DNA of 61,940 bases. It comes from Phytohabitans sp036906915. Its GTDB lineage: Bacteria; Actinomycetota; Actinomycetes; Mycobacteriales; Micromonosporaceae. Below the pieces are notes generated by a model. The model was given only the letters and a program-made list of their open reading frames with translations. It did no database searches and was not told where the DNA came from. Below, piece after piece: positions 25,362-34,297 of this stretch (position 1 is its first letter; the number at the start of each line of letters is the position of its first letter). The DNA is taken from assembly GCF_036906915.1 (NCBI RefSeq), contig NZ_JBAKHX010000044.1, positions 1 through 61,940 on the forward strand. The letters run 5' to 3'. The position numbers and the translations under genes were made by a program.

Positions 25362-26220
25362 GGCGGCCTCCGAAGAATCCCTGCGGCCGGAATGCCAGCG
25401 TCGCGAACAGCGCGACGTAGAAGACGGTCTGCGCCCACGTGGTGCCGAGCGGCAGCTGCAGCAGGCTCTGCGTCAGGCCCAGCAGCATGGCGGCGATCGC
25501 CGCGCCCGGCACGCTGCCGAGCCCGCCGACCACGATGATCGCCATCAGCGGGCCGATCCAGTGCCAATGCAGGGATGGATAGATGGTGGTGTCGAGCGCC
25601 AGCGCGGTGCCGCCGATCGCCGCCGTGGCAAGGCCCAAGCCAAAGCCGTACCCGGCGATCCTGTTCGTGTCGATGCCCGCCAGCTGCGCGGCGTCCCGGT
25701 GCTGGATGGTGGCCCGCAGGGCCAGGCCGAAGCGGCTGGCCTTGAGCAGTACGTAGAGCCCGAGCAGCGCGGCGGCGGCCAGGCCGAACGCGATCAGCTT
25801 GACCACCGCGACCCGGGCGCCGAAGAAGTCGAGGCTGGTGCCGCTGTAACTCAGCTGGGTGCGCCGCTGCGTACCGCTGAACACGTATCCCAGCAGGCCC
25901 TCGATGAGCAGCGCGATCGCGAACGTGAGCAGGACCGACATCATGGTCAGCGTGGCCGCGCGAAGCCGGGAGATCAGCAGCCGCTGCATCGCGACACCCA
26001 GGACGAAGAAGAGGGGCACCGTCCCGGCCAGCGACACCAGCGGGTCGATCCCGGTCTCGCGGTGGAAGTACCAGGCGAGGTAGGCGGCCAGGATGAGGAA
26101 CGCGGAATGCGCGATCATCACCACTCGCATGACTCCGAAGTAGAGCGTCAGGCCGGCCGCCAGGAGGGCGTAGAGCCCACCGAGCAGAACGCCGAGGATG
26201 ACGCTCTGGAAGGTGAGCAC
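25345..26220 (-). CDS. livH: Branched-chain amino-acid-type ABC permease (LivH)
   Basis: 291 residues with about eight helices. It begins LTFQSVILGVLLGGLYALLA, typical of LivH, and carries ASRFGLALRATIQHRDAAQL (coupling loop) and VVGGLGSVPGAAIAAMLLGL. The GTG start at 26220 lies three bases after the binding-protein stop, consistent with one transcript for the five-gene transporter. Confidence 0.93.
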   Translation of the reverse strand: MLTFQSVILGVLLGGLYALLAAGLTLYFGVMRVVMIAHSAFLILAAYLAWYFHRETGIDPLVSLAGTVPLFFVLGVAMQRLLISRLRAATLTMMSVLLTFAIALLIEGLLGYVFSGTQRRTQLSYSGTSLDFFGARVAVVKLIAFGLAAAALLGLYVLLKASRFGLALRATIQHRDAAQLAGIDTNRIAGYGFGLGLATAAIGGTALALDTTIYPSLHWHWIGPLMAIIVVGGLGSVPGAAIAAMLLGLTQSLLQLPLGTTWAQTVFYVALFATLAFRPQGFFGGRLAQRF

Positions 26221-26223
26221 CGG

Positions 26224-27444
26224 TCACCAGTTCGGTTTGGGAAAGACGAACTCGGCTTCCTTCTGACTCTCCGGCAGCACGATCTGGATCTCGCCGTCGA
26301 CGTACTGCTGGATCATGTGGGCACTCTGCGGGCGCCCGGCCTTGTCCCAGTTCAGCGGGCCGACCACGGTCTCGACCGTGTTCCCCCGTAACCAGTCGAC
26401 GAGCTTGCGCTGGCAGTCGCCCTGCTCGGCGCAGCCCGCCGCCGCGACGGCCGCGGCTACGACCTGGCCGGTCGTGTACGCGTTCGCCTCATCCTCGCCG
26501 GGCGGGGTCCCGAACTGCGCGGTGTACTTCTGCACGAACTCCACGTTGCTGGGAAACTTCGCCTTCTCGGTGTAGCCGGTGGGCGCCAGAATGCCCTCGG
26601 TCTTGGCCCCGATGGCCTTGGCGAACTCCGGGTTGGTCGGCGCGGTCGAGAAGGCGGCCAGCTTCGGCTGGTAGTTGAGCTGCTGGAGGGCGACGATCAG
26701 GTTGACCGCATCCTGGTACTGCGTGCCGCCGACCACCATGTCGGCCTTGGAGGCGGCGATCTTGGCCGCGATGCTGCCGAACTCGGTCGTGTTCGGCGGG
26801 TAGACCTCGTCGACCACGGTCCGGATGCCGGCCTGCTCCAGCTTCTCCTTGAGACCGTACGCCGTTCCCTGCGCGAACGGGTCGTCCATGGCCGCGTACG
26901 CGACCGTCTTCGGCCGCTGGTCCGCCGGCATCTTCACGATGTACTCGGCCAGGTGGTTGTAGTGGTCGTCGGCGACAGCAGGGGCGGCGTAGAACAGATT
27001 CTTGAAGCCTTGCTCAAAGACCTGCGGCGCGGCGCCGGCCGGCTCGACGAAGAGCATGCCGTACTCCTCGGCCACCCGAGCGGCGGGAATGACAAGGCGA
27101 GTGGAGAACGGCCCGAAGACCAGGTCGACGGCGTCCTTGCCGAGCAGTTGCTCATAGTCGGACACGACCCGGTCGGCGTTGGACTGGTCGTCCAGAATCT
27201 TCAGCTCCACCCGCCGGCCGAGCAGACCGCCGTTGTCATTGACGATCTTCGCCCAGGCCTCGTAGCCGCGCTGCACGCCCTTGCCAGGCTCGGAGAAGTC
27301 CCCAGTCAGCGGCAACGAAACGCCGATGGTTATAGGGTCAGCGGCTGAGTCGCCGGAGTCGTCGGCGCCGGAACACCCCGCCAGCGCGAGCGCCGCGACC
27401 GCGGCGCTCGCCACGATGCGCAGCCGGGCTTCAGTTGCGGCCAT
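26224..27444 (-). CDS. Substrate-binding lipoprotein of the Liv-type transporter
   Basis: 406 residues. Signal peptide with lipobox LALAGC (about residue 19-24), then a type 1 periplasmic-binding fold: ITIGVSLPLTGDFSEPGKG, GLLGRRVELKILDDQSNADR, LVFGPFSTRLVIPAARVAEE. The family is broad (amino acids, urea, amides, aromatic acids), and nothing adjacent identifies the ligand. Start ATG 27444 has GAGGAG six bases upstream; the 60 further in-frame codons are not credible. First gene of the operon that runs to 22875. Confidence 0.9.
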   Translation of the reverse strand: MAATEARLRIVASAAVAALALAGCSGADDSGDSAADPITIGVSLPLTGDFSEPGKGVQRGYEAWAKIVNDNGGLLGRRVELKILDDQSNADRVVSDYEQLLGKDAVDLVFGPFSTRLVIPAARVAEEYGMLFVEPAGAAPQVFEQGFKNLFYAAPAVADDHYNHLAEYIVKMPADQRPKTVAYAAMDDPFAQGTAYGLKEKLEQAGIRTVVDEVYPPNTTEFGSIAAKIAASKADMVVGGTQYQDAVNLIVALQQLNYQPKLAAFSTAPTNPEFAKAIGAKTEGILAPTGYTEKAKFPSNVEFVQKYTAQFGTPPGEDEANAYTTGQVVAAAVAAAGCAEQGDCQRKLVDWLRGNTVETVVGPLNWDKAGRPQSAHMIQQYVDGEIQIVLPESQKEAEFVFPKPNW

Positions 27445-27528
27445 CTTTGTGCTCCTCGCGTCGACGATACGAGAGCTCCTTACGGAAAACGCTTTCATAC
27501 CATAGATTTTCTTCTCTACATGAGCAAC

Positions 27529-27550
27529 ACCGTGGCCGTGCGGCCACGGT
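27529..27550. promoter_or_regulatory. Perfect hairpin upstream of the Liv-type operon
   Basis: ACCGTGGCCG and CGGCCACGGT around TG, 85 bases upstream of the binding-protein start. It may be an operator, a leader-RNA hairpin, or a terminator-like barrier between the divergent transcripts. No clear -35/-10 pair was identified in 27445-27683. Confidence 0.35.
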
Positions 27551-27683
27551 GCCGCCAGCGTGTGATCACCTGCCCGCGCGTCCGAAGGCAGGCGATCTTT
27601 CCAATAAGGACGGTGTCTTCTCACACTTCCGCCGCTTTCGCGGCTTTCGCCGAACGGTTGATCGTGCTACGGTCACGGCCGTA

Positions 27684-27771
27684 GGTCATGAGTGCCAGCG
27701 TCAAGCCCCGGCTCGCTGGTCGGCAACCCTCCGTTCGCGGGCGGGGTGCTCCGGGTGAGGACCGGGCTCGG
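27684..27771 (+). ncRNA. SAM-IV-type S-adenosylmethionine riboswitch
   Basis: The stretch contains the conserved actinobacterial blocks GGTCATGAGTGCCAGCG, TCAAGCCCCGGCTCGCTGG, TCGGCAACCCTCC and GGCGGGGTGCTCCGGGTGA in the right order. The outer GGTC (27684-27687) pairs with GACC (27760-27763), closing the multi-stem core; CCAGCG pairs with CGCTGG. It sits about 50 bases before the GNAT gene on the same strand, so SAM binding should reduce its expression, probably by occluding initiation, since no U-tract terminator follows. The exact class (SAM-IV versus a SAM-I/IV variant) needs a covariance-model search. Confidence 0.85.
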
Positions 27772-27818
27772 CACATGGGGTGTCGAGCAAGCCGCGACAT
27801 CCAGGAGCTGCCTCGCCC

Positions 27819-28430
27819 ATGACTTTGTCATTTGGCGCCACAGCAACGCCCGATGAGCGAGACGCGCCCGCCGGGCCGGCGCGGTTCCGCCGCGCCAGCG
27901 AAAACGACGCCGATCAGATCGCGCTACTGCATGCTGACAGCTGGCGCCGCCACTACCGCGGTGCCTACGCCGATTCGTTCCTCGACGGCGACGTGGTGGC
28001 CGACCGCCGCTGCGTGTGGTCGGCACGGCTAGCCGCACCTACCAACAGCGAAACGGTCCTCGCCGAGCAGGGGCGCCACGTGCTGGGCTTCATCCACGTC
28101 GTGTTCGACGAGGACCCACAGTGGGGCAGCCTCGTCGACAACCTGCACGTACGGCACGACAGCCGCCGGATGGGCATCGGCACGCAACTGCTTCGCCGCG
28201 CCGCCCGAGCCGTCACCCGGCACGGAACTGGCAACGCGATGTATTTGTGGGTATTGCAGCAAAACACCGCCGCGCAGCAGTTCTACCGCTCGTGTGGCGC
28301 CACTTGCGGCGAGACAACGCTGGTGTCGCCGCCCGGTCAAGACCCCAAGCGACTCCACGGCAAGCCAAGCAAGCTGCGCATGATCTGGCCAGACGTAGCG
28401 AGTCTGTTCCTACTCGACAACCAGCGATAG
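27819..28430 (+). CDS. GNAT-family N-acetyltransferase under riboswitch control
   Basis: 203 residues. The GNAT fold starts ARFRRASENDADQIALLHAD (about 20-39), and the acetyl-CoA loop is DSRRMGIGTQLLRRAA (RxxGxG). YLWVLQQNTAAQQFYRSCG is the typical beta5-alpha4 region. The substrate amine is unknown. The SAM riboswitch in its leader suggests a role in sulfur or methionine metabolism, for example acetylation of a sulfur amino acid or methionine sulfoximine-like toxin, but this is inference. ATG 27819 was chosen over GTG 27780, which would run into the riboswitch 3' flank; AGGAG is present 11 bases upstream. Confidence 0.85.
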   Translation: MTLSFGATATPDERDAPAGPARFRRASENDADQIALLHADSWRRHYRGAYADSFLDGDVVADRRCVWSARLAAPTNSETVLAEQGRHVLGFIHVVFDEDPQWGSLVDNLHVRHDSRRMGIGTQLLRRAARAVTRHGTGNAMYLWVLQQNTAAQQFYRSCGATCGETTLVSPPGQDPKRLHGKPSKLRMIWPDVASLFLLDNQR

Positions 28431-28437
28431 CGGCTGG

Positions 28438-29173
28438 GTGCGGGCTGGCGTGCCCATCGGTCAACCGCCCGGCCAGCGGGCGGGCGAGGGTGTCCAGCCG
28501 TGTCCAGTCTCAGCCCCAGCCCGGACGGGCCTGCGCACCTCGAGGTCCGCGCTGTCTGCCGCGCTGCCCAGCGAGCTGCTGGCCGGCACCCAGCTGACGG
28601 TGGTCGACAAGCCGGTGGGCGCCTTGTCGGTGCGGCACAACACGACCGGAGCAATCGGCGTTACCACCGCCGGGCATTGCAGCGGCATCGACACCATCGT
28701 CGACCCGGCGCCGAATCCGGACGTGAACCACCCCTTCCCGTTCCAGCTCGAGCACCAGGGAACGTGGGGGGGACATCGAGTGGCACACCTCGTCCACGGC
28801 GATGCCGGACGACTTCTACGCGACCACGACCGAGATCCGGGACGTGGCGGCGGTCGAGCCGCAGTCCGGCATCACGGTGGGCGAGTCGGTCTGCGTGTTC
28901 GGCCGGTCTTCGAACGTGCGAGGCTGCGACACGACGGTCACCTTCCCGGTGTCTTCGTGCACGCTCAACGGGATCACCTATGGCCAGCTCACCTCCATGA
29001 GCGGTCCGGGCACGATAGCCGGCGGCGACAGCGGCGGCGGTTGGTCGTTCAACTTCACCGCCTACGGGTCCACAACCGGATGGTGCAACTTCGGTGACAA
29101 CATCGGTCGGGCCGTGTGGAGCGCGGCCGACCGGTACGACGAGGCCATCGGCGTCTCGGTCCGCACGTCGTAG
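28438..29173 (+). pseudogene. S1-family serine peptidase, N-terminally degraded and frameshifted
   Basis: A chymotrypsin-like secreted peptidase remains in two frames. The first part (from about 28546) holds LSVRHNTTGAIGVTTAGHCS with the catalytic His. The second frame (to stop 29173) holds the catalytic-Asp region DIEWHTSSTAMPDD, several Cys, and GTIAGGDSGGGWS with the active Ser (codon at 29030). The frames meet at a run of seven G (28766-28772 region); removing one G restores GTWGDIEW. No signal peptide or pro-region precedes it, only low-complexity Arg/Pro/Gly codons. Probably a true relic, though the homopolymer alone could be a sequencing error. Confidence 0.8.
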
Positions 29174-29298
29174 CCGCCCGGCGGGGCGGTCGGTGGTGGA
29201 GTCGGTGGCACCGGCTCCACCACCCGCGTGTCGCCGGCAACCCGGCCAGGCCCACCGGCGCGCCTTCGGGGCGCCCGATGCCCGCACGCCTATCCGCG

Positions 29299-30105
29299 CT
29301 ACTGCGCCAGGGTGCGCGGTAGAGCTTCGATCCACGCGGTGAAGCTGTTGGCGATGGGGCGGACGGCGGGATGTCCGTGGTCGTAGTAGAGGACCGGTGG
29401 ATCGTCGGCGGTGTCGGGGCCAAGCTCCTCGCGGAGGTCGAACAGAACCTGGTCGCCGTCGGCGTCGAGCCAGTACTCGCCGATACACAGCATGCCCTGG
29501 GTGGGTAGGGCGACCCTCGCCGAATCATGCACAAACGGATGGGCCGAGGTCATCTGCAGTGTGTCACCGACGACGACCTCAGAGACGCATCGCAGAAAGG
29601 TCCGATAGGCGCCGGGCAGCCGTAGACCCAGGTCCTGTTCGAGCCGGGCCAGTGCGGCATCGTCCAGTCCCGGCCGGCACTGGTCGACCTCGTCGATGTT
29701 GGCCTTGAGGAAGCGTGCAAAGCGCGGAAAACGACCGGCGAGGGCGTTGACTACTGGGACGAACTCCGCGACCTTGGCTGCGGTCGCCGCGGCCTGCTCG
29801 CGGTGAACCTGCTCTAAGGCCACTTGCCAGTCCCGGTGATATCGATCGGATCGGTCATACGCGACGCCAAGCAGGTCGAGCACCCGACAGGCACCCTCCT
29901 GGCTGTAGTGGGCGGCGAAGCTCGGACCGTGGCCGATGACGCTTCTGGGCTTGAGGCGCAGAAACACTCCGGGCGGCGCCAACGCCTTCACCTCCTGACC
30001 ATGCCGCTCCCACCACTCCAGCCAGTCCTCGGGATCCGTCCGCGCCTCGGCCAGAGCCTGGAAAACGGCGGCATACCGGCCGAGTGGATGCTGTTGATCT
30101 TCCAT
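29299..30105 (-). CDS. SMI1/KNR4-family protein
   Basis: 268 residues. The C-terminal 130 residues have the SMI1/KNR4 pattern: LARLEQDLGLRLPGAYRTFL, then IGEYWLDADGDQVLFDLRE and PVLYYDHGHPAVRPIANSF. In bacteria such domains often act as immunity proteins against contact-dependent or polymorphic toxins. The N-terminal 130 residues are helical and Trp-rich (DPEDWLEWWERHGQEV), without assignment. Start ATG 30105 has AAGAGGA upstream. No toxin gene is adjacent, so immunity function is only a family-level suggestion. Confidence 0.75.
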   Translation of the reverse strand: MEDQQHPLGRYAAVFQALAEARTDPEDWLEWWERHGQEVKALAPPGVFLRLKPRSVIGHGPSFAAHYSQEGACRVLDLLGVAYDRSDRYHRDWQVALEQVHREQAAATAAKVAEFVPVVNALAGRFPRFARFLKANIDEVDQCRPGLDDAALARLEQDLGLRLPGAYRTFLRCVSEVVVGDTLQMTSAHPFVHDSARVALPTQGMLCIGEYWLDADGDQVLFDLREELGPDTADDPPVLYYDHGHPAVRPIANSFTAWIEALPRTLAQ

Positions 30106-30139
30106 TCGAGTCCTCTTGCCGTGGAGAATGTCGGCGTAC

Positions 30140-30541
30140 TCAGTGGTCGGAGGGTTGTGCGGCAAGGCGGTCGAGCCGCCGAAACCTGCCGGCTGCGCTC
30201 CGGCTCCGCTGACATGCCGCGAGGTACAGCGCACGGAACTGCTCAACGGACTCGCGTCGAGCGGAGTTGAAGTCCCAGTCGGGATCCGCCTCCAACGGCG
30301 CCGACGCCCACGGCTCCGGCATCGCCACTCCCAACAGCTTCTTCTGAAACCACAGGTCCTCCACATGGCTCAGATGCTTGACGATGCCGCCGATCGTCAA
30401 CTTCGTCGCCGGCAGCAACTCGCGGCCAGCGTCAACGTCGCTGACCCCCGCGAGCGCTGTCAGGACGCAGTGCCGGTGGAAGTCAAGAAACTGTTCCAGC
30501 GTGGTGCGCTCATCAGCGGCCACGTTGGGAAAGGCAACCAT
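30140..30541 (-). CDS. DinB/DUF664-family protein, C-terminally truncated
   Basis: 133 residues, compared with roughly 160-170 in DUF664 relatives. The start MVAFPNVAADERTTLEQFLD and the metal-site segment LTIGGIVKHLSHVEDLWFQK are normal. The protein then ends at RFRRLDRLAAQPSDH, so the final helix with the second conserved histidines (usually HMIEETARHNGH-like) is missing. DinB-fold proteins are small metal-dependent helical bundles linked to thiol transfer or detoxification. This copy is likely non-functional or altered. It precedes the SMI1 gene by 34 bases. Confidence 0.7.
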   Translation of the reverse strand: MVAFPNVAADERTTLEQFLDFHRHCVLTALAGVSDVDAGRELLPATKLTIGGIVKHLSHVEDLWFQKKLLGVAMPEPWASAPLEADPDWDFNSARRESVEQFRALYLAACQRSRSAAGRFRRLDRLAAQPSDH

Positions 30542-30591
30542 GCGACGATCGTCTCACGCGCCTTAGGGCGGCCGGTCGTCGCTTGCACACA

Positions 30592-31701
30592 ATGGCCAGA
30601 TGCGCCATCGTGCGGGGTGTGCATGCCCGGCTGTCGTGGAGGCTCCTCCTGGTGCCGAGGGTGGTCCTCGCTTTTGGTGTCATCATCTGGGCGCTGCTCA
30701 GGGTTTTGCTGACACGACGGCGACCTCAGCCGCCCCGCCTGTTGCCGACCGGTGCCGATCCGGTCACAGACGCGCTCGCGGATGCCCAGCCCGTGCCGCG
30801 CTTCGCTGACGAGGAGCTCGACGTAGATGACCTGCGCTGGATCGTCAGCGTCGAGGAACTGGAGTTGGACGTCGAGTACGGCTACAACACCGTCGTCGGT
30901 CTGGACGACACCGTGTCGTCATACGCCGACGTGGCCGACGACGGACTGGCAGACGCCTTGGCCGACCAGCCTGGCATCGACGCCGTGGAGCACATGGATC
31001 GAGAGGTCGTCCTTGTGCGAAGCGTGCTCTCGCTGCCGGACGTCCACGCGGCCACCATCCGAGCATTGCTTGCGATCAACCGAAACCCTCGGCGGACGCC
31101 CCGACTCCGGTCGTTGCGGCCGAGTGCAATGAGCGCATTGGCAGACGGTGTGGCCACCATCATGGGCGATCATGGGTTCGTCGGTCGACTGTGGATGAGC
31201 CCCGAACATGACGAGTCTCCCGCCTTCTACCGGTTCTTCGCCGAGGATCGCCTCGTCCAGGTAGTGGGGCTCCGCGACGGCATCGGCTACCACAAGGACG
31301 CTGGCACGATCGTCGACTCCCGCGTCAGGCTCGCCGTCGAGGTCGTCGAAGTCGCGACGAGCGACGTCGTCGCGTCCATCGAACTCGAGCGCGGGCGCGA
31401 AGTCGTCGTTGGCCAGCGCATCCTGTCCACGTCGTACGACTGCGCGCCGGCCACCGTCGACGGCATCGATCATGTCCTCATGAGCAGAGCCCTGCCGTTG
31501 TGCCAGTCCACCACGTCGCGGGCCGCCATCGTCGACCGATGGGTCAGTGACCTGCCGTGGCACGTGCCCGACAGGCCACGCTGGGAAGCCGCTGACATCG
31601 CCGCGCGCTGGGGCTTTCGCAAGCATGCCCGGGATCTGTTGAAGCACGGGCTCCGGAGACTACCGCAGTCGGCCGCGGTAGCTGCGAAGCATGGGCTCTG
31701 A
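30592..31701 (+). CDS. Membrane-anchored protein of unknown function, 369 aa
   Basis: No family recognised. One hydrophobic helix near the N-terminus (LLLVPRVVLAFGVIIWALLR) is followed by Arg residues and a long cytoplasmic-type soluble part, acidic in its first third (DEELDVDDLRWIVSVEELEL). The segment VLSLPDVHAATIRALLAINR and a duplicated beta-strand region follow, ending in the basic tail RWGFRKHARDLLKHGLRRL. The start is uncertain: ATG 30592, or GTG codons up to 30619. The 3' end overlaps no gene but is antisense to the extension of the VOC relic. Confidence 0.6.
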   Translation: MARCAIVRGVHARLSWRLLLVPRVVLAFGVIIWALLRVLLTRRRPQPPRLLPTGADPVTDALADAQPVPRFADEELDVDDLRWIVSVEELELDVEYGYNTVVGLDDTVSSYADVADDGLADALADQPGIDAVEHMDREVVLVRSVLSLPDVHAATIRALLAINRNPRRTPRLRSLRPSAMSALADGVATIMGDHGFVGRLWMSPEHDESPAFYRFFAEDRLVQVVGLRDGIGYHKDAGTIVDSRVRLAVEVVEVATSDVVASIELERGREVVVGQRILSTSYDCAPATVDGIDHVLMSRALPLCQSTTSRAAIVDRWVSDLPWHVPDRPRWEAADIAARWGFRKHARDLLKHGLRRLPQSAAVAAKHGL

Positions 31702-31737
31702 GTGTGCGAACCCAGCGGCCGCTGACTGCGCGGTGAT

Positions 31738-31895
31738 GCGACGAATGCCCAGCGTGTTCACCGGCGCATCCTTCGGCTCGGCGCTGATCGTCTTCGGCGT
31801 GTGGAACATCGCAAGCTCGATCCGGCCGTGACCGTCCGGGGTCCGCAACATCGCGGCCTCCTCTCGGACGTCGTCGATCCCGATGTGTTTCGAGG
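31738..31895 (-). pseudogene. Fragment of a glyoxalase/VOC-family protein
   Basis: Directly after the epoxide-hydrolase stop, the minus strand reads SKHIGIDDVREEAAMLRTPD, GHGRIELAMFHTPK and APVNTLGIRRI. This is the middle of VOC (glyoxalase/bleomycin-resistance) proteins, where the second metal-binding module normally follows with MFAVDDID. Here homology stops at RRI and the frame drifts into the neighbour's antisense strand (stop at 31660). Both termini are missing. An internal ATG (31851) has a fortuitous AGGAGG, so a 63-aa peptide could still be made. Confidence 0.7.
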
Positions 31896-33098
31896 TCAGT
31901 GGCTGGTGGTCGCGAGGCGGCGCAGGTGCCGGAAGAACGTCCGGATGTCCGCGGTCAGCAGGTCGGGAACCTCCATCGCGGCGAAGTGGCCGCCGCGGTC
32001 GTACTCCGTCCAGTGGTTGATCTTGCCGTACGGATCCATGAGGCTGCGGATGGTCGTATCGGCGGCGAACACGGCAACGCCGGTCGGCGGCCCGGCGGGC
32101 TGGTCTTGCCACTGGGCATCGCTCGCACTGGCCTGCGCCGTAAGCGCTCGCCAAGCGGCCATCCCGTCGTAGAGGGCATGGGCGGTAGACGCCCCGGACC
32201 CGGTGAACCAGTAGATGCTGGCGTTGGTCAGCAACTGGTCGCGGTCGACAGCTTCCTCGGGCGTCTTGGCGGTCGGATCGGTCCACTCGTGGAACTTCTC
32301 CACGATCCAGGCAAGTTGACTGGTTGGCGAGTCGTTGAGCGCATAGGCAAGGGTCTGCGGACGCGTCGTCTGCAGTGCCAGATAGCCAGTGCCTTCCTCG
32401 CGAAAGGCGTTGAACCGCTCGGCGCGAGCCCGGTCGGCCGGCGAAAGGCCGTCGAGGGCGAGAGCGGGACCGAACGGCGTCGACGCGCTCGTCCCGCTGA
32501 TGTGCAGGCCGACGACCCGGCCAGGATCGACCATCGGTAGCATCGCTGCCACGCCGGACCCGGCGTCGGTGCCATGCGCGGCGTACCGGTCGTAGCCGAG
32601 ACGGTTCATCAGCTTGGCCCACGCACGTGCGACGCCGAACAGGTCGAAGCCGGCCTCGCCGAGAGGCGTGGAAAAGCCGTACCCCGGTAGCGAGGGCAAC
32701 ACCACGTGGAACGCGTCGGAAGCGTTGCCGCCGTGGGAGCGCGGGTCAGTGAGAGGGCCGACCAGCTTGGTGAACTCGACCGGTGAGCTCGGCCAACCAT
32801 GCGTGAGGACCAACGGCAGCGCGTCGGGTTCCGGCGACGGAGCGTGGAAGTAGTGGATCGCCTGCCCGTCGATCTCCGTCATGAACTGTGGGATCTGGTT
32901 CAGCGCCTCTTCCTGGGCGCGCCAGTCGAACTGCGTCGCCCAGTACCGCACAAGCTGTTTGAGGTAGTCGAGTGGCACACCGCGGCTCCAGTCGCCGGTC
33001 GGCGAGCCACTCGGCCAGCGAGTGTTGACCAGCCTAGCTCGCAGGTCGTCCAAGTCCGCCTGTGGGATCTCGATACGAAACGGACGTTCATTCGTCAT
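31896..33098 (-). CDS. Epoxide hydrolase, alpha/beta fold (copy 1)
   Basis: 400 residues. The N-terminal EHN lid domain starts FRIEIPQADLDDLRARLVNTRW (residues 7-28). HGWP (100-103) is the oxyanion motif. RYAAHGTDAGSG places the nucleophile Asp178, and the C-terminal YDRGGHFAAMEVPDLL carries the catalytic His. All elements are present, so it should open epoxides to diols in the cytoplasm. A near paralogue lies at 39284 and a relic at 49120. Start ATG 33098 has TGGAGA upstream. Confidence 0.93.
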   Translation of the reverse strand: MTNERPFRIEIPQADLDDLRARLVNTRWPSGSPTGDWSRGVPLDYLKQLVRYWATQFDWRAQEEALNQIPQFMTEIDGQAIHYFHAPSPEPDALPLVLTHGWPSSPVEFTKLVGPLTDPRSHGGNASDAFHVVLPSLPGYGFSTPLGEAGFDLFGVARAWAKLMNRLGYDRYAAHGTDAGSGVAAMLPMVDPGRVVGLHISGTSASTPFGPALALDGLSPADRARAERFNAFREEGTGYLALQTTRPQTLAYALNDSPTSQLAWIVEKFHEWTDPTAKTPEEAVDRDQLLTNASIYWFTGSGASTAHALYDGMAAWRALTAQASASDAQWQDQPAGPPTGVAVFAADTTIRSLMDPYGKINHWTEYDRGGHFAAMEVPDLLTADIRTFFRHLRRLATTSH

Positions 33099-33329
33099 GG
33101 CGTGTCTCCAGGATTCGAGTCGTGTCGCTGCCCAAACCACGGTCACAAACCGCGACGCGAACGAGTAGTGCCAGCCGCATGAGTTCGGGTGCGGTCCGCA
33201 GCCGAACGTGTGCGGCTCGCCCACCCGGCACACACCCTGCGCACGCCACAACCATGCGAAACGCATGCCGGTCCGGGCGGCGGTACGCCTCGTTCCGTGG
33301 GTCGTCCCGTCAGAACGCTGCTGCGGCGA

Positions 33330-33521
33330 TCAGCTGGGTTTGTGTCGTTGGTAGTAGCGGGCGACGCGGGCCCGGTTGCCGCAGCGGGCGGCCGAGCACC
33401 AACGCCAGCGGGGGTGGGCTGGCAGGAACAGCATCACGCACGCGTCGGCCTCGCACTCCCGGATCGTCGTGACGCCCGGGTCCGCGAGGAGTTCTGCGGC
33501 CGCCTCGGCCAGCCAAGCGGC
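33330..33521 (-). pseudogene. CGNR zinc-finger regulator, only the C-terminal part
   Basis: The minus strand encodes AAWLAEAAAELLADPGVTTI, then RECEADACVMLFLP, RWRWCSAARCGNRARVARY and YQRHKPS before TGA at 33330. This is the C-terminal CGNR zinc finger (Cys pair plus CGNR) of a family of actinobacterial regulators. The N-terminal ligand-binding domain (about 100 residues) is absent: at about 33521 the sequence passes into a hydrolase gene running the other way. Confidence 0.8.
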
Positions 33522-34297
33522 CGGTGCTGCTGCTACTGCACGGATTCCCCTCCGCGTCGCACCAGTACCGCCGGCTCACCGACGTCCTCGGTACGCGCTA
33601 CCGGCTCATCGCCCCGGATTACCCAGGGTTCGGTCACACCGAGACGCCGGACGACTTCACGTACAGCTTCGACCGGCTCGCCGACATCACCGAGGGCTTC
33701 GTGCAGCAGCTCGGCCTGTCCCGGTTCGCGATGTACGTCTTTGACTTCGGCGCGCCGGTCGGATTCCGGCTCGCCGAGCGGCATCCGGAGTGGATCGCCG
33801 ACCTCATCGTGCAGAACGGCAACGCCTACACCGAAGGCCTGTCCGACGCCGCGCGCGACATCATCGCCCTACGACCCGAAACCGAAGGCGCCGAGAAGAC
33901 GATCCGTGACCTGCTCACCCTGTCCGGCACCCGATTCCAGTACGAGACCGGCACCACCGACCCGACCCGAATCCCACCCGACGGCTGGACCATCGACCAG
34001 CACTTCCTCGACCAGCCGGGCCGCAAGCAGGCTCAGGTGGCGCTGGCGTTCGACTACCACTCCAACCTGGAGAGATACCCACGTTGGCAGGCGTGGCTTC
34101 GCCGATACACTCCACCGACGCTCATCACCTGGGGTCGCAACGACCCGGTCTTCCCCGAGTCCGGTGCCCGCGCCTATCTGCGCGACCTGCCCGACGCCGA
34201 GCTTCACCTCTTCGACACCGGTCACTTCGCGCTTGAAGAGAACCTGCCCGAGATCGCCACGCTCATCGCCGACTTCCTGGAACGGCTCACCAAGTGA
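33515..34297 (+). pseudogene. Alpha/beta hydrolase lacking its N-terminus
   Basis: The open frame begins abruptly with RPVLLLLHGFPSASHQYRR; relatives have about 30 residues before this HGFP motif. The rest is intact: LIAPDYPGFGHTETP, the nucleophile-elbow region FAMYVFDFGAPVGFR (Asp, as in dehalogenase/epoxide hydrolase-like members), and LHLFDTGHFALEENLPEIAT with the catalytic His, to a stop at 34297 (257 codons from GTG 33524). No start with a ribosome site is present, because the upstream sequence is the truncated CGNR gene in the other orientation. Probably silent. Confidence 0.75.

Noticed and set aside
28661..29488. 275-codon minus-strand ORF over the S1 peptidase relic
   Set aside because: Shadow frame; the plus strand carries the AGHC and GDSGGG motifs.
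30583..30591. TTG start for the 372-aa version of the membrane-anchored protein
   Set aside because: No ribosome site; ATG 30592 or later GTG codons are closer to the membrane helix.
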